Assembly (NCBI RefSeq): GCF_900113615.1
Contig: NZ_FOPZ01000002.1
Span: 209,737 to 273,736, forward strand
From: Halorubrum aquaticum
Lineage (GTDB): Archaea > Halobacteriota > Halobacteria > Halobacteriales > Haloferacaceae
Length of the DNA stretch: 64,000 bases
Direction: 5' to 3'
In this document: positions 34,243-42,412 of the stretch, in pieces
Numbering within the stretch: the stretch's first letter is position 1
Layout of the letters: each line of letters opens with the position of its first letter
Program-made: the position numbers and the translations under genes
The notes under the pieces: generated by a model
The model's database searches: none
Seen by the model: the letters and a program-made list of their open reading frames with translations, nothing else
What the model was told of the DNA's origin: nothing

Positions 34243-35364
34243 GTGTTCATCGGCCACGCGCTGCTCGCGTTCGCCCTCGCGACCCTCCTCGCGGACCGGC
34301 TGGGCTGGTCGGCCGATCGCGCGCTGGCGCTCGGGGCGGTCGCGGGGGCGTTCGCGGCCCTCCCCGACGTCGACATGGCGTACGCGGCGGTCGCGATCGA
34401 CCTCGGGAGCCTCACCGCGGCCTCGCTGACCCGACCGAGCACCCTCTGGGACGCCACCCGCGAGGTCCACCGCGCGCTGACCCACTCGCTCGTCGTCTCG
34501 CTTCTCGCGGGCGGCGCGTTCGGCCTCTGGGCGGTCGTGTGGGACCGTCGACCCTCGATCCGAGCGGTCGGCTCCGTCCTCTCGATCGCCGCTCTGGCCG
34601 CGCTCGTCGGGGTCGGTTCGGCACAGAACGGCACGCTCGGACTGGTCGTCCTCGGGGCGTTCGCGGTCGGCGGGCTCGCGCTCGCGACGCTCGGTCGGCT
34701 CCGGACCGACCTCTCCGGACGGGCCGTCGCGGTCGCGGCCGTCTTCGGACTGCTCTCGCATCCGTGGGGCGATCTGGTCACCGGCGAACCCCCGAAACTG
34801 TTCTATCCGTTCGGCGCTCGTCTCCTCGACGGACGGGTGCTGCTCCACGGCGACCCGACGGTCCACCTCCTCGGCGCGTTCGCGCTCGAGCTGGCCGTCA
34901 TCTGGCTCGCGGCGGTCGCGGTCGCGACCGTGACCGACCGGTCGTGGCGGGACGCGATCGACCCGCGCGCCGCCGCCGGGCTGGCCTACGGCGTCGCCGC
35001 CGTCCTCATGGCGCCGCCGACGCTCGAGGTGTCGTATCACTTCGTGTTCTCGATCCTCGCCGTCGGCGTCGTCTGCGGCGGGTTGTCCGTCGCGCCCGGT
35101 CCGGCGGGACTGCGAACGTGGATGCCCGGGACGACGGAGTGGCGAACGTGGGTGCCGGAGACGGCGGGATCGCGAACGCTCGCTTCCGGCCTCTCGGCTC
35201 CGAGTCTGGACGGATTACGCCGCCGGGTCGCCGTCCCGCCGTCGGCGCTCGCGGTCACGTTCACCGCGCTCGCCGGGATCACGGCCGCGCTGGTCGGCTA
35301 CGCGGCGGTGTACGTCGCGGCCGAGCTCCTCCCGGCAGCGATCGGCGGCGTCCTTCCGGCGTGA
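34243..35364 (+). CDS. Membrane-bound metal-dependent hydrolase, DUF457/YdjM-like
   Basis: 373 residues from a GTG at 34243, chosen because a TTTATC box lies about 30 nt earlier; an ATG at 34156 would overlap the box. The N-terminal part VFIGHALLAFALATLLADRL then ALPDVDMAY and REVHRALTHSLVVSLLAG gives the family histidine/aspartate metal motif (PDxD and HRxxTHS) typical of LexA-regulated YdjM proteins. About eight hydrophobic segments. The region LLSHPWGDLVTGEPPKLFYP holds a second conserved His. The C-terminal linker has three degenerate copies of a short Trp/Thr/Pro peptide (about residues 285-315). Substrate unknown. Confidence 0.85.
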   Translation: MFIGHALLAFALATLLADRLGWSADRALALGAVAGAFAALPDVDMAYAAVAIDLGSLTAASLTRPSTLWDATREVHRALTHSLVVSLLAGGAFGLWAVVWDRRPSIRAVGSVLSIAALAALVGVGSAQNGTLGLVVLGAFAVGGLALATLGRLRTDLSGRAVAVAAVFGLLSHPWGDLVTGEPPKLFYPFGARLLDGRVLLHGDPTVHLLGAFALELAVIWLAAVAVATVTDRSWRDAIDPRAAAGLAYGVAAVLMAPPTLEVSYHFVFSILAVGVVCGGLSVAPGPAGLRTWMPGTTEWRTWVPETAGSRTLASGLSAPSLDGLRRRVAVPPSALAVTFTALAGITAALVGYAAVYVAAELLPAAIGGVLPA

Positions 35365-35426
35365 AACCGGGGTCCGACGCGCGGTTCCGGACGCCGTGAC
35401 CTTCCGTGCGTTCGAGACGGGACCGA

Positions 35427-36479
35427 TCAGATCTCGGGCGGCTCCTCGCGACCGATGACGATCACCTGTCCCTCCACGTCCTCCAGCGCGGCGACGCGGC
35501 CGCCGATCTCGACCGGACCGTCGTCGGTCTCGACGACGAGCGAGGCGACCTCTTCGGTGTCCTCGAACGCGACGTCGACCACCCGCCCGCGGACCGTGAC
35601 CGACCTGCCCGTCTCGATGTCGCGACCCTCGACCGTCGCGTAGAAGTCGTCGCCGTCGAACTCGCGGACGTCCTTGACCGCCCGACGGATCGAGGCGTAC
35701 CGGCGCGGGAAGGGTCGGGCCTTCCCGTTCGAGGCGAGGGTCTCCGCGGTCGTCCACAGGACCGTCCCGAAGAACCCGGAGACGAGGAAGCCGAGCGCGG
35801 AGCGGTTGAAGATGACGCCGTACCGCTCGCGGTCGTCGCGCAGGGCGTCCTGGGTCGCGTACACGGAGTACTCCCCGTCGCCGACCGCGAGGACCGGCGT
35901 GGTGATCCCCCGTCGCGAGCGTGCGATGGTCGCGACCTCGAGGTAGTCGAACTCCTCGGGGTCGGGCGCACGGGAGGCCGGCGTCACGAGGAGTTCGACG
36001 CTGACGCCGTTTTCGACCTTCCGTTTCAGCTCCTCGCGGAACCGGCGGAGGAGGTCGGGGGTGAGCGAGACGGCGAGTTCGTACTCCGCGCCGTGTATCA
36101 CCTCCTCGAGATAGCGCAGGATCGTCGAGCGGGACTTCACGAGCGACACCGCCTCGGTCTCGCGGGTCGGCGCGGTGTATCGGGCCTCGAGCTCGTCGAC
36201 CATCTCCGTGAACGACGAACGGAGCTCGTCGAACGCGTCGTCCGGATCGACCGCCACGATCTTCATCGGACGCGACTCGCGGAGCTCGACGAGCCCGCGG
36301 TCGGCGAGGCTCCGTACCGTGTCGTACACCCGCGGCTGCGGGATGTCGGTCCGGTCGGCGATGTCGCTCGCCGTCAACTCGCCGTGTTCCAACACCGCGA
36401 GGTACGCGTCGATCTCGTACTCTCCCAGGTTGAACCGGTCCCCGACGTGATCGAGCGTCGCCCGGAGATCGTCTGCCAT
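35427..36479 (-). CDS. trmB: TrmB-family transcriptional regulator
   Basis: 350 residues. Residues 20-90 form the TrmB wHTH, with [20 protein letters not shown] as the recognition region and [20 protein letters not shown] as the TrmB connector. A long helix follows, then a ligand-binding domain including [20 protein letters not shown] and the OB-like C-terminal sugar-binding part [20 protein letters not shown]. TrmB regulators sense sugars and control glycolysis, gluconeogenesis and sugar-transport genes. Full length, so likely the sugar-dependent haloarchaeal TrmB. A minus-strand AAAAGCTATA box about 27-30 nt before the ATG gives a leaderless start. Confidence 0.9.
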   Translation of the reverse strand: MADDLRATLDHVGDRFNLGEYEIDAYLAVLEHGELTASDIADRTDIPQPRVYDTVRSLADRGLVELRESRPMKIVAVDPDDAFDELRSSFTEMVDELEARYTAPTRETEAVSLVKSRSTILRYLEEVIHGAEYELAVSLTPDLLRRFREELKRKVENGVSVELLVTPASRAPDPEEFDYLEVATIARSRRGITTPVLAVGDGEYSVYATQDALRDDRERYGVIFNRSALGFLVSGFFGTVLWTTAETLASNGKARPFPRRYASIRRAVKDVREFDGDDFYATVEGRDIETGRSVTVRGRVVDVAFEDTEEVASLVVETDDGPVEIGGRVAALEDVEGQVIVIGREEPPEI

Positions 36480-36577
36480 GTCCGGTCCGACGGTCGCATC
36501 CGGTATAGCTTTTTACTATGAGATGAGTTGTACCCGATTCTAGAGGCGGATACGTCGGCGACGACGCGTGGGACGGG

Positions 36578-37351
36578 TTACATGTACATCCGGTCGTAGG
36601 TACCCTCCGGCTCGCGCTCCTCGATCCGCTCGGCGAGGTCCTCGTAGTGGCGACGGATCTCGGCCGCGAACGTCTCGAGAGGACCGGCGTCGACGTCGAG
36701 GTCGTAGAGGTCGGTCACCGTCTCGACGAGCCTGACTGCCGCCTCCACGTCGGGTGCCTGCGCGTGGACCGGCGTGACGAACAGGCCGACCCCGAGCGGG
36801 GACTCCATGCCGCGCTCGAGCAGCGCGGCGTTCACGCCGTCGAGGAATCCGGACTCCATCGGCGGGACGTCCGCGTCCGTGAGCCGCGTCTCGCGGTAGT
36901 CGTCCGTCGCGACGTAGAACGTCCGGTGGGCGTCGGGACCGTGCGGGATCGGCACCCCCGAGAGGACGGCGACCTCGTCGACGTCGTTCGCGGCCGTCCA
37001 CTCGAGGACCGACGTCGCGAGCGACTCGCCGAGGACCGAGGGGACGAACTGCTCGGAGACGAGGACCGTCACGTCCACGTCGTCCGCGGAGTACAGTCGG
37101 GTCGGGTGGCGCGGCCGACCCTTCTGAAACGGCGTGATCGAGGGGAGTCCCTCGGCAGTGACGTGGCCCCGAACCTCCAATTCGAGGCGTTCGATCAGGT
37201 AGTCGACGGCGGTGAGCCCCGCGAGACCGTACGCCGAGAAGCCCGCGATGAGCGTCTCGCTGGGCGTCGACTCGTGGGTGACGTTGAAGGTCGGACGACG
37301 GTCGGGGGGACGACGGGTCCCGTCGTTCGGTCGATCGGCGGCGTCAGGCAT
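36578..37351 (-). CDS. PAC2-family (proteasome assembly chaperone-like) protein
   Basis: 257 residues from MPDAADRPNDGTRRPPDRRP; the 72 open upstream codons are antisense to the next gene region and rejected. The body (about 30-240) begins ETLIAGFSAYGLAGLTAVDY and continues GLPSITPFQKGRPRHPTRLY, matching archaeal PAC2/DUF75 proteins (PbaA/PbaB relatives), then VAVLSGVPIPHGPDAHRTFY. Such proteins are relatives of PAC2 and are thought to bind proteasome-type rings, though the role in archaea is not settled. Acidic coil at the end ends EPEGTYDRMYM. Confidence 0.85.
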   Translation of the reverse strand: MPDAADRPNDGTRRPPDRRPTFNVTHESTPSETLIAGFSAYGLAGLTAVDYLIERLELEVRGHVTAEGLPSITPFQKGRPRHPTRLYSADDVDVTVLVSEQFVPSVLGESLATSVLEWTAANDVDEVAVLSGVPIPHGPDAHRTFYVATDDYRETRLTDADVPPMESGFLDGVNAALLERGMESPLGVGLFVTPVHAQAPDVEAAVRLVETVTDLYDLDVDAGPLETFAAEIRRHYEDLAERIEEREPEGTYDRMYM

Positions 37352-37475
37352 GGGTGAGTCGGAGTTCGACCGGCTACGTGTTAGTACTACCCACCGTGGC
37401 CCTCCCGCGAGTTCGATCGTCGAAGGGGCAGGTCCCCACAAAGCACTTGCAACCGAGGCGAGAACGCTCCCGCCG

Positions 37476-38249
37476 ATGGACCGTCGCCGAGTAGCCCTCC
37501 TGCTCGTCGTCGTCGGACTGTTGTGCCTCCCGGCACCGCAGTACCTCGGCCTGGCGGCGGAGGCCACGTCATCGCCGGCACGGACGTCCCAGGTATACGC
37601 GGCCGAGCCGGTCGATCTCGAGGACGAATCCGACCGGGAGCGGTTCGTCGACCGGTACGGCGACGAAGTCGCGATCGGCGACTATCGGCTCGCCGCGCGC
37701 CACGCGGACGAGTACCGGTCGGTCAACGCCACCCGCCGCGCGCTGGAGTCGGCGATGGCGACCGGTTCGGCGACGGTGTCGGACGCAGGTGCCCGCGCGG
37801 ACCTCCGGGCGATCGCCGACGAGTACGCGTTCCTCCACGACACCGACGACGGCACCGAGGGGTACTACCGATTGCGCGTCGCCGAGGACGGATCGAGCGT
37901 TCGCGCCGAACCCGTCTCGCTCGCTCCCGTGGCCGACGCCGTCGCCGAGGAAGCACCCCGATACGAGGACCTCTCCGACGGCGAGCGCCGGACCGTGGAC
38001 GGCGTGTTGAACGGCTCCACGGAGGCGGACCCGGGCCATCGGCCGAGGGCGGACGCCCCCTACGTCGACCGGTTCCCGACCCCGATCTGGAAGGGTGACA
38101 CGCTCTACGGCGTGTACGTCACCGGTCACGTCGACGACTTCGGTCCCGGATTCTCCGGCTTCGTCGTCGGTCTGGGCGTCGCGGCGGCCGGAGTCGTCGC
38201 GCTGTGTCTCGGGATCGGACTGTACGTCTACGATCGCCGGATCGGTTGA
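37476..38249 (+). CDS. Uncharacterised membrane-anchored protein
   Basis: 257 residues. A hydrophobic N-terminal segment VALLLVVVGLLCLPAPQYL (about 6-24) acts as signal or anchor, an acidic extracytoplasmic domain spans 40-220, and a C-terminal helix FSGFVVGLGVAAAGVVALCL anchors it, ending in a basic YVYDRRIG. The middle domain contains VDRYGDEVAIGDYRLAARHA and DDGTEGYYRLRVAEDGSSVR. No known family or catalytic motif recognised. Divergent from the PAC2-family gene and 57 nt upstream of the MscS channel gene, with which it may share a transcript. Confidence 0.75.
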   Translation: MDRRRVALLLVVVGLLCLPAPQYLGLAAEATSSPARTSQVYAAEPVDLEDESDRERFVDRYGDEVAIGDYRLAARHADEYRSVNATRRALESAMATGSATVSDAGARADLRAIADEYAFLHDTDDGTEGYYRLRVAEDGSSVRAEPVSLAPVADAVAEEAPRYEDLSDGERRTVDGVLNGSTEADPGHRPRADAPYVDRFPTPIWKGDTLYGVYVTGHVDDFGPGFSGFVVGLGVAAAGVVALCLGIGLYVYDRRIG

Positions 38250-38273
38250 CGCCGTCGTCGGGGGCCGGGAGGA

Positions 38274-38283
38274 AACGCTTTTT
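38274..38283 (+). promoter_or_regulatory. TATA-like element upstream of mscS-like gene
   Basis: CGCTTTTTCGG about 27 nt before the ATG at 38307; T-rich, and possibly also the terminator of the preceding gene. Confidence 0.35.
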
Positions 38284-38306
38284 CGGATGGACGACGCGGT
38301 TGAGGT

Positions 38307-39314
38307 ATGGCACAACCGGCGGGAGCCGCCCCGATCGTCGAGTGGTCCTCGTGGCTCGCCGCGATCCCCGGGGTCCGGCTGCTCGTCGTCGTCCTCTCGG
38401 TCGCCGCGGGCGCGCTGTTGGCACGGGTCATCGTCCGAGTCATCGGCCGCCCGGTCGCCCGGCGGTTCTCGCGTCAGAGCGTCGCACAGACCGTCGTCCG
38501 CGGCGTTCGCGTCGGCACCATCACGGCCTCGTTCCTCACCGGGCTCTGGGTCGTCGGGTTCCAGTTCACCGACCTCCTGATCGGGACCGCCGTCCTCTCC
38601 GCCGTGGTCGGTATCATCCTCGCGCCGCTGGTCGGGAACTTCATCAATGGCGTGTTCATCCTCGCGGACCAGCCGTTCGAGATCGGCGACATGGTCGAGT
38701 TGGACGACGGGACCCAGGGGTTCATCGAGGACATCACCATCCGCTACACGAAGATCTTCACGCTCGACAACACCTTCCTCGTCGTCCCGAACGGGACCAT
38801 GCGCGAGCGTGACGTGATCAACTACTCCGCGGAGGACGAGCGGACCCGCCGCAGCATCGACGTGCTCGTCACCTACGAGTGCGACGTGACGGAGGCTCGC
38901 CGGCTCATCGAACGCGCCGCCCGGGACTGCGAGGCGGTCATCGACGGCGGTCCGGACATCCGGATCGGGGTGGCCCGGTACACCGCGAGCCCGGACTGTC
39001 GGATCCACGAGTTCGGCGACGACGGGGTGCTGTTGCGGCTCCGCTACTGGGTGAAAAAGCCCTACAAGCTCGGAAAGGTCCAGTCGGACGTGAACATCCG
39101 GATCCGCGAGCGGCTCGCGGACACGGGCATCGAGATGGCGTACCCCCACCGCCACCTCGTCTTCGACGACACCTCGGGCGTCGCCGAGGTCGGCGTCCGC
39201 GAGGGAGCCTCCGAGCCCGATACGACGGCCGACGTCCGGGTCGAAACCGGGTCGGACCCGGACTCCGGCTCGGAGTCGAACGCCGGTCCGATGGAAGGAG
39301 AGGAACGCCCGTGA
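38307..39314 (+). CDS. Mechanosensitive ion channel, MscS family
   Basis: 335 residues. Three hydrophobic helices (about 13-45, 70-95 and 98-125) are followed by the MscS beta domain beginning PLVGNFINGVFILADQPFEI and GDMVELDDGTQGFIEDITIR, with the signature VVPNGTMRERDVINYSAEDE. The alpha/beta C-terminal vestibule domain continues to about 280, then an acidic tail with Asp/Ser/Glu/Thr to the end. It opens under membrane tension to release solutes. Pore helix is short and Gly/Ala rich as expected. Possibly co-transcribed with the small membrane protein before it. Confidence 0.92.
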   Translation: MAQPAGAAPIVEWSSWLAAIPGVRLLVVVLSVAAGALLARVIVRVIGRPVARRFSRQSVAQTVVRGVRVGTITASFLTGLWVVGFQFTDLLIGTAVLSAVVGIILAPLVGNFINGVFILADQPFEIGDMVELDDGTQGFIEDITIRYTKIFTLDNTFLVVPNGTMRERDVINYSAEDERTRRSIDVLVTYECDVTEARRLIERAARDCEAVIDGGPDIRIGVARYTASPDCRIHEFGDDGVLLRLRYWVKKPYKLGKVQSDVNIRIRERLADTGIEMAYPHRHLVFDDTSGVAEVGVREGASEPDTTADVRVETGSDPDSGSESNAGPMEGEERP

Positions 39315-39381
39315 GACGGCCTGAAAGGGTCGAAGTTCTCCGATCGGAAGTCTGATACGTCGACTCCCCGGTTATTCCATA

Positions 39382-40947
39382 GTGACTGACGAGCCCTCCA
39401 ACCCGCCCGGAGACGTCCCTGACGACGACGGGTCGTCCGCGGACTCCATCACCGAGGGAAGCCTCCTCCGGCCGCTGTTCCGGCTCGCCTGGCCCATAGT
39501 CGTCATCCAGCTGCTCCAGGTGACGTACAACGTCGTCGACACGCTGTACCTCGGCCGGCTCTCGGCGGAGGCCGTCGGCGCGATCAGCCTCGCGTTCCCG
39601 TTGATCTTCCTGCTCATCGCGGTCGCCGGCGGGTTCACCACCGCGGGCGCGATCCTCGTCGCGCAGTACACGGGAGCGAAGGGCGACGACTCGGCGGGGC
39701 TCGTCGCCGGACAGACGATGTTCACGGTGGCGGTCCTGTCGGTGTTCATCGGGATCGGCGGCTACTTCTACACTCGCCCGGCCCTGGAGTTGCTGCCGAG
39801 CGACGCCGAGACCGCGGCGACCGTGATCCCGCTCGCGGCCGACTACATGGAGATCATCTTCCTCGGGATCCCGCTGATGTTCGGCTTCTTCGTCTTCTCG
39901 GCGCTGATGCGGGGGTACGGCGACACCCGGACTCCGATGGCGGTGATGTTCGTCTCGGTGCTCTTGAACGTCCTCCTCGACCCGTTCCTGATCTTCGGGT
40001 TCGCCGACAACCCGCTGTTCGGCTGGCTCGCGTCGCTGCCGGGGGTCGCGGCGCTCGATCCGGTCGGACTCGACCCGGTCGCGATCGAGGCGTCGCTGTT
40101 CGCGGCGACCGGCTTCACCGGGTACGGGATCGAGGGGGCCGCGCTGGCGACGATCCTCGCTCGGGGAGTCGCCACGGGGATCGGGATCTGGGCGATGTTC
40201 GCGACCGACCTCGGCCCCGCCGTGGGGATCGCTGACCTCCGGCCGGACCTCGGGTTCATCGAGGAGATATTCCGGCTGGGACTCCCCTCCAGCGTCGAGC
40301 AGACGACGAGCGCGATGGCGATGATCACGCTCACCGCGATGGTGGTCACCTTCTCGCCGCCCGTCGTCGCCGCCTACGGGCTCGGGAACCGGCTCATCTC
40401 GCTGGTGTTCCTCCCGGCGATGGGACTCGGCCGCGCCATCGACACGATGGTCGGACAGAACCTCGGTGCGGACCGCGCGGACCGCGCGAGCCGGGCCGTT
40501 CGCGTCGCCGCGACGACCGGGGCCGGCGTGATGTTCCTCGTCGCCGTGCTCGCGGTGGCGTTCACCGAGCCGATAGTCTCCGTCTTCCTCGGCGACGTGC
40601 CCGACGCGCCCGAGACGGTCTCGTACGCCGTCGAGTACGTCAGGATCCGGTCGGTGGAGTTCGCCTTCATCGGCGTCTCACAGGTGATCCTCGGGGCGTT
40701 CCGCGGCGCCGGGAACACCAAGACCGCGATGGTGATATCGATCCTCACGCTCTGGGTCGGTCGGGTCGCCAGCGTGGGGTACCTCGTGTTCGTCGCGGGG
40801 TGGGGCGAGACCGGCATCTGGGTCGGGATGGCGCTCGGAAACGTCCTCGGCGCGATCGTCGGGCTCGCGTGGTTCTCACGCGGCACGTGGGCGAACCGCT
40901 ACATCGAGGAGCCCGCACCCGAGATCGATCCCGTCGGCGAGGACTGA
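39382..40947 (+). CDS. MATE-family efflux transporter
   Basis: 521 residues from a GTG at 39382, with about twelve membrane helices. The start is an acidic soluble lead MTDEPSNPPGDVPDDDGSSA. The family elements LFRLAWPIVVIQLLQVTYNV (helix 1) and ALMRGYGDTRTPMAVMFVSV (helix 5 region) in the first half and FRGAGNTKTAMVISILTLWV in the second half give the internal two-fold repeat of MATE proteins. It would export cationic drugs or metabolites in exchange for sodium or protons. TGATAC about 28 nt upstream is a weak TATA candidate. Function is by family only. Confidence 0.93.
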   Translation: MTDEPSNPPGDVPDDDGSSADSITEGSLLRPLFRLAWPIVVIQLLQVTYNVVDTLYLGRLSAEAVGAISLAFPLIFLLIAVAGGFTTAGAILVAQYTGAKGDDSAGLVAGQTMFTVAVLSVFIGIGGYFYTRPALELLPSDAETAATVIPLAADYMEIIFLGIPLMFGFFVFSALMRGYGDTRTPMAVMFVSVLLNVLLDPFLIFGFADNPLFGWLASLPGVAALDPVGLDPVAIEASLFAATGFTGYGIEGAALATILARGVATGIGIWAMFATDLGPAVGIADLRPDLGFIEEIFRLGLPSSVEQTTSAMAMITLTAMVVTFSPPVVAAYGLGNRLISLVFLPAMGLGRAIDTMVGQNLGADRADRASRAVRVAATTGAGVMFLVAVLAVAFTEPIVSVFLGDVPDAPETVSYAVEYVRIRSVEFAFIGVSQVILGAFRGAGNTKTAMVISILTLWVGRVASVGYLVFVAGWGETGIWVGMALGNVLGAIVGLAWFSRGTWANRYIEEPAPEIDPVGED

Positions 40948-40976
40948 TCGGACCTGTGTCGGAGTGTGCCAGTGGA

Positions 40977-41204
40977 TCAGTGCCGGAACACGTGGATCGC
41001 GTCATCCCCGCGCACGAGACAGAAGCGCGCCCCGTCGTTCTCGGGGAACCGGGTCGCGGACCGACGGGTCGTAAAGAGTCGGTCGAAGGGCTCCTCGCAG
41101 GCCGGGCACGCGATCGCCTTCCGGTTCTCCCAGAGGCTCGTGTCGCCGGTGTCCCGGAGCTGTTTCAGGGCGTGTCGGTGCTCGTGGACGTCGAAGCCGG
41201 GCAT
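40977..41204 (-). CDS. Small haloarchaeal protein with a single CPxC knuckle
   Basis: 75 residues, beginning MPGFDVHEHRHALKQLRDTG. A single zinc-like knuckle IACPACEEPFDRLF occurs at about residues 32-45 and RFCLVRGDDAIHVFRH ends the protein, giving Cys-x-x-Cys plus Cys and His as possible metal ligands. Similar small proteins are widespread in haloarchaea and are sometimes labelled flagella cluster proteins, but a role is not shown. TTCAAAC box about 27 nt upstream (minus strand 41227-41234). Convergent with the MATE gene. Confidence 0.75.
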   Translation of the reverse strand: MPGFDVHEHRHALKQLRDTGDTSLWENRKAIACPACEEPFDRLFTTRRSATRFPENDGARFCLVRGDDAIHVFRH

Positions 41205-41290
41205 GTTCCGGGCTTCGACGCCGAGCGTTTGAACGTACGCACGTGAGTATCAGCCGTGAGAGCGAGGACGTGGAAACGACCGCCGAGGAC

Positions 41291-41386
41291 GGTTCGATCC
41301 CGTCGATCCGCCACGGCTCGATCTCGTCGATCCGCTACGGCTCGATCCCATCGATCCGCTACGGCTCGATCTCGTCGATCCGGTCC
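41291..41386 (-). repeat. 24-bp tandem repeat across a stop codon
   Basis: Four units, 41291-41314, 41315-41338, 41339-41362 and 41363-41386, of the form GGCTCGATCTCGTCGATCCGCTAC with few changes. On the minus strand each unit reads in the gene frame as RIDEIEP or RIDGIEP plus a stop or Trp, so the last coding repeat ends in the TAG at 41359-41361 and the others trail the gene. Confidence 0.9.
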
Positions 41387-42168
41387 CGAGCGCCGTCGAG
41401 GGACGCGGTCTCCCCGGACCGGACGTAGTCGCCGAGGGCGTTTGCCGCGTCGACGAGGGCGTCCGCGGATTCCGGCCCGACGTCGCCGTTGAGCGCCCCG
41501 ACGCGCTTCGCTCGGTCGCGGAGGCGTTCGAGGACGTCGCGTGCCGGCGCGACGCGTTCCGCCGGGTCGCCGTCGGCGTCGGAGACCGTCACCGATCCCT
41601 CGTCGCGTTCCGATCCCCTATCGCGTTCCGATCCCTCACGCGCCAGCTCCTCGAGGAACGTCGCGAGGTCCTCGCGGTACTCGTCGACGGCGCGAACGGC
41701 GGCGGTTCCCCTCGCTTCGCGCATGGCTTCCGGAACCGCGGCCGCTGCCGGTCGGTCCCCCTCGTCGGCACCGGCGAGCAGCGCGAGGAGGTACTCCCGG
41801 TCCGCGTCGGTCGGGTCGCGGAGGCGGTCGTAGACGTCGACCGCCTCGAGCAGTTCGCGCGCCGCGAGGTACGTCGAGTCCAGCGGGCGGAGCTCTCCGC
41901 CGCGGACGAACCCTCGCCTGCGGACGTACTCCCGGAGGTCGCGTTTCAGGTCGTCGACGCCCTCCGTGGGGAGGGTCCCGCGCGCCTCGCCGAACCGCGT
42001 ACGGTGGGGGCTCAACTCGAGGGAGACGGGCGCGTCGGTGTGAACCGCGCGATCGGCGGTCCCGACGCTCTTGAGGCTCCCGCAGTCGGGACACTCGACG
42101 CTTCCGGTCTCGTAGTACGACCAGCGGCTCCCGCAGTCGCGACACTCCCGTTCGCCGCGGACCTTCAT
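41359..42168 (-). CDS. Zinc-ribbon protein with a helical body
   Basis: 269 residues. The first 30 residues form a zinc ribbon: Cys9-x2-Cys12 (CRDCGSRW) and Cys26-x2-Cys29 (ECPDCGSLKS). The rest is predicted helical and acidic, with LKRDLREYVRRRGFVRGGEL and STYLAARELLEAVDVYDRLR, and an Arg/Asp/Ser-rich repeat (residues about 175-200: SERDRGSERDEGS). It ends DRIDEIEP, part of the 24-bp tandem repeat. Such proteins are found across haloarchaea and resemble transcription-factor-like zinc-ribbon proteins, but function is unknown. CTTTACC box 27 nt upstream. Confidence 0.8.
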   Translation of the reverse strand: MKVRGERECRDCGSRWSYYETGSVECPDCGSLKSVGTADRAVHTDAPVSLELSPHRTRFGEARGTLPTEGVDDLKRDLREYVRRRGFVRGGELRPLDSTYLAARELLEAVDVYDRLRDPTDADREYLLALLAGADEGDRPAAAAVPEAMREARGTAAVRAVDEYREDLATFLEELAREGSERDRGSERDEGSVTVSDADGDPAERVAPARDVLERLRDRAKRVGALNGDVGPESADALVDAANALGDYVRSGETASLDGARDRIDEIEP

Positions 42169-42191
42169 TGCCTGCCGTTCGTCGCCTCCGC

Positions 42192-42198
42192 GGTAAAG
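42192..42198 (-). promoter_or_regulatory. TATA-like promoter of the zinc-ribbon gene
   Basis: Minus-strand CTTTACC about 27 nt before the ATG at 42168. Confidence 0.45.
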
Positions 42199-42226
42199 TA
42201 CTGCGGGTCGGGATCCCGGGACCCCG

Positions 42227-42335
42227 TCGTCGGTGTGAGAACTCGTCGTGGGTGTGGGATCCCGTCGTGGGTGTGGGGCCCCATCGTGGGTGTGGGATCC
42301 CGTCGTGGGTGTGGGGCCCCATCGTGGGTGGCGCG
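42227..42335 (+). repeat. 19-bp tandem repeat with alternating palindromes
   Basis: Five units of 19 bp plus a partial from 42227: TCGTGGGTGTGGGATCCCG (42246 and 42284) alternates with TCGTGGGTGTGGGGCCCCA (42265 and 42303), and the first unit is degenerate. Each contains the palindrome GGGATCCC or GGGGCCCC. It sits between two divergent genes. No spacer variation, so it is not CRISPR. Confidence 0.9.
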
Positions 42336-42380
42336 TGCGTCGGATCGAGATCGAGTCTCACGTTCGATCGCCGTGAAGAT

Positions 42381-42390
42381 GATATATATG
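42381..42390 (+). promoter_or_regulatory. Strong TATA element
   Basis: GATATATATG about 27 nt before the ATG at 42413, one of the strongest TATA matches in the window. Confidence 0.6.
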
Positions 42391-42412
42391 TGAGGCCCGA
42401 GAAACGCCGGAC

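Noticed and set aside
42227..42335. CRISPR array
   Set aside because: Units are directly tandem at 19 bp with no variable spacers and no cas genes nearby.
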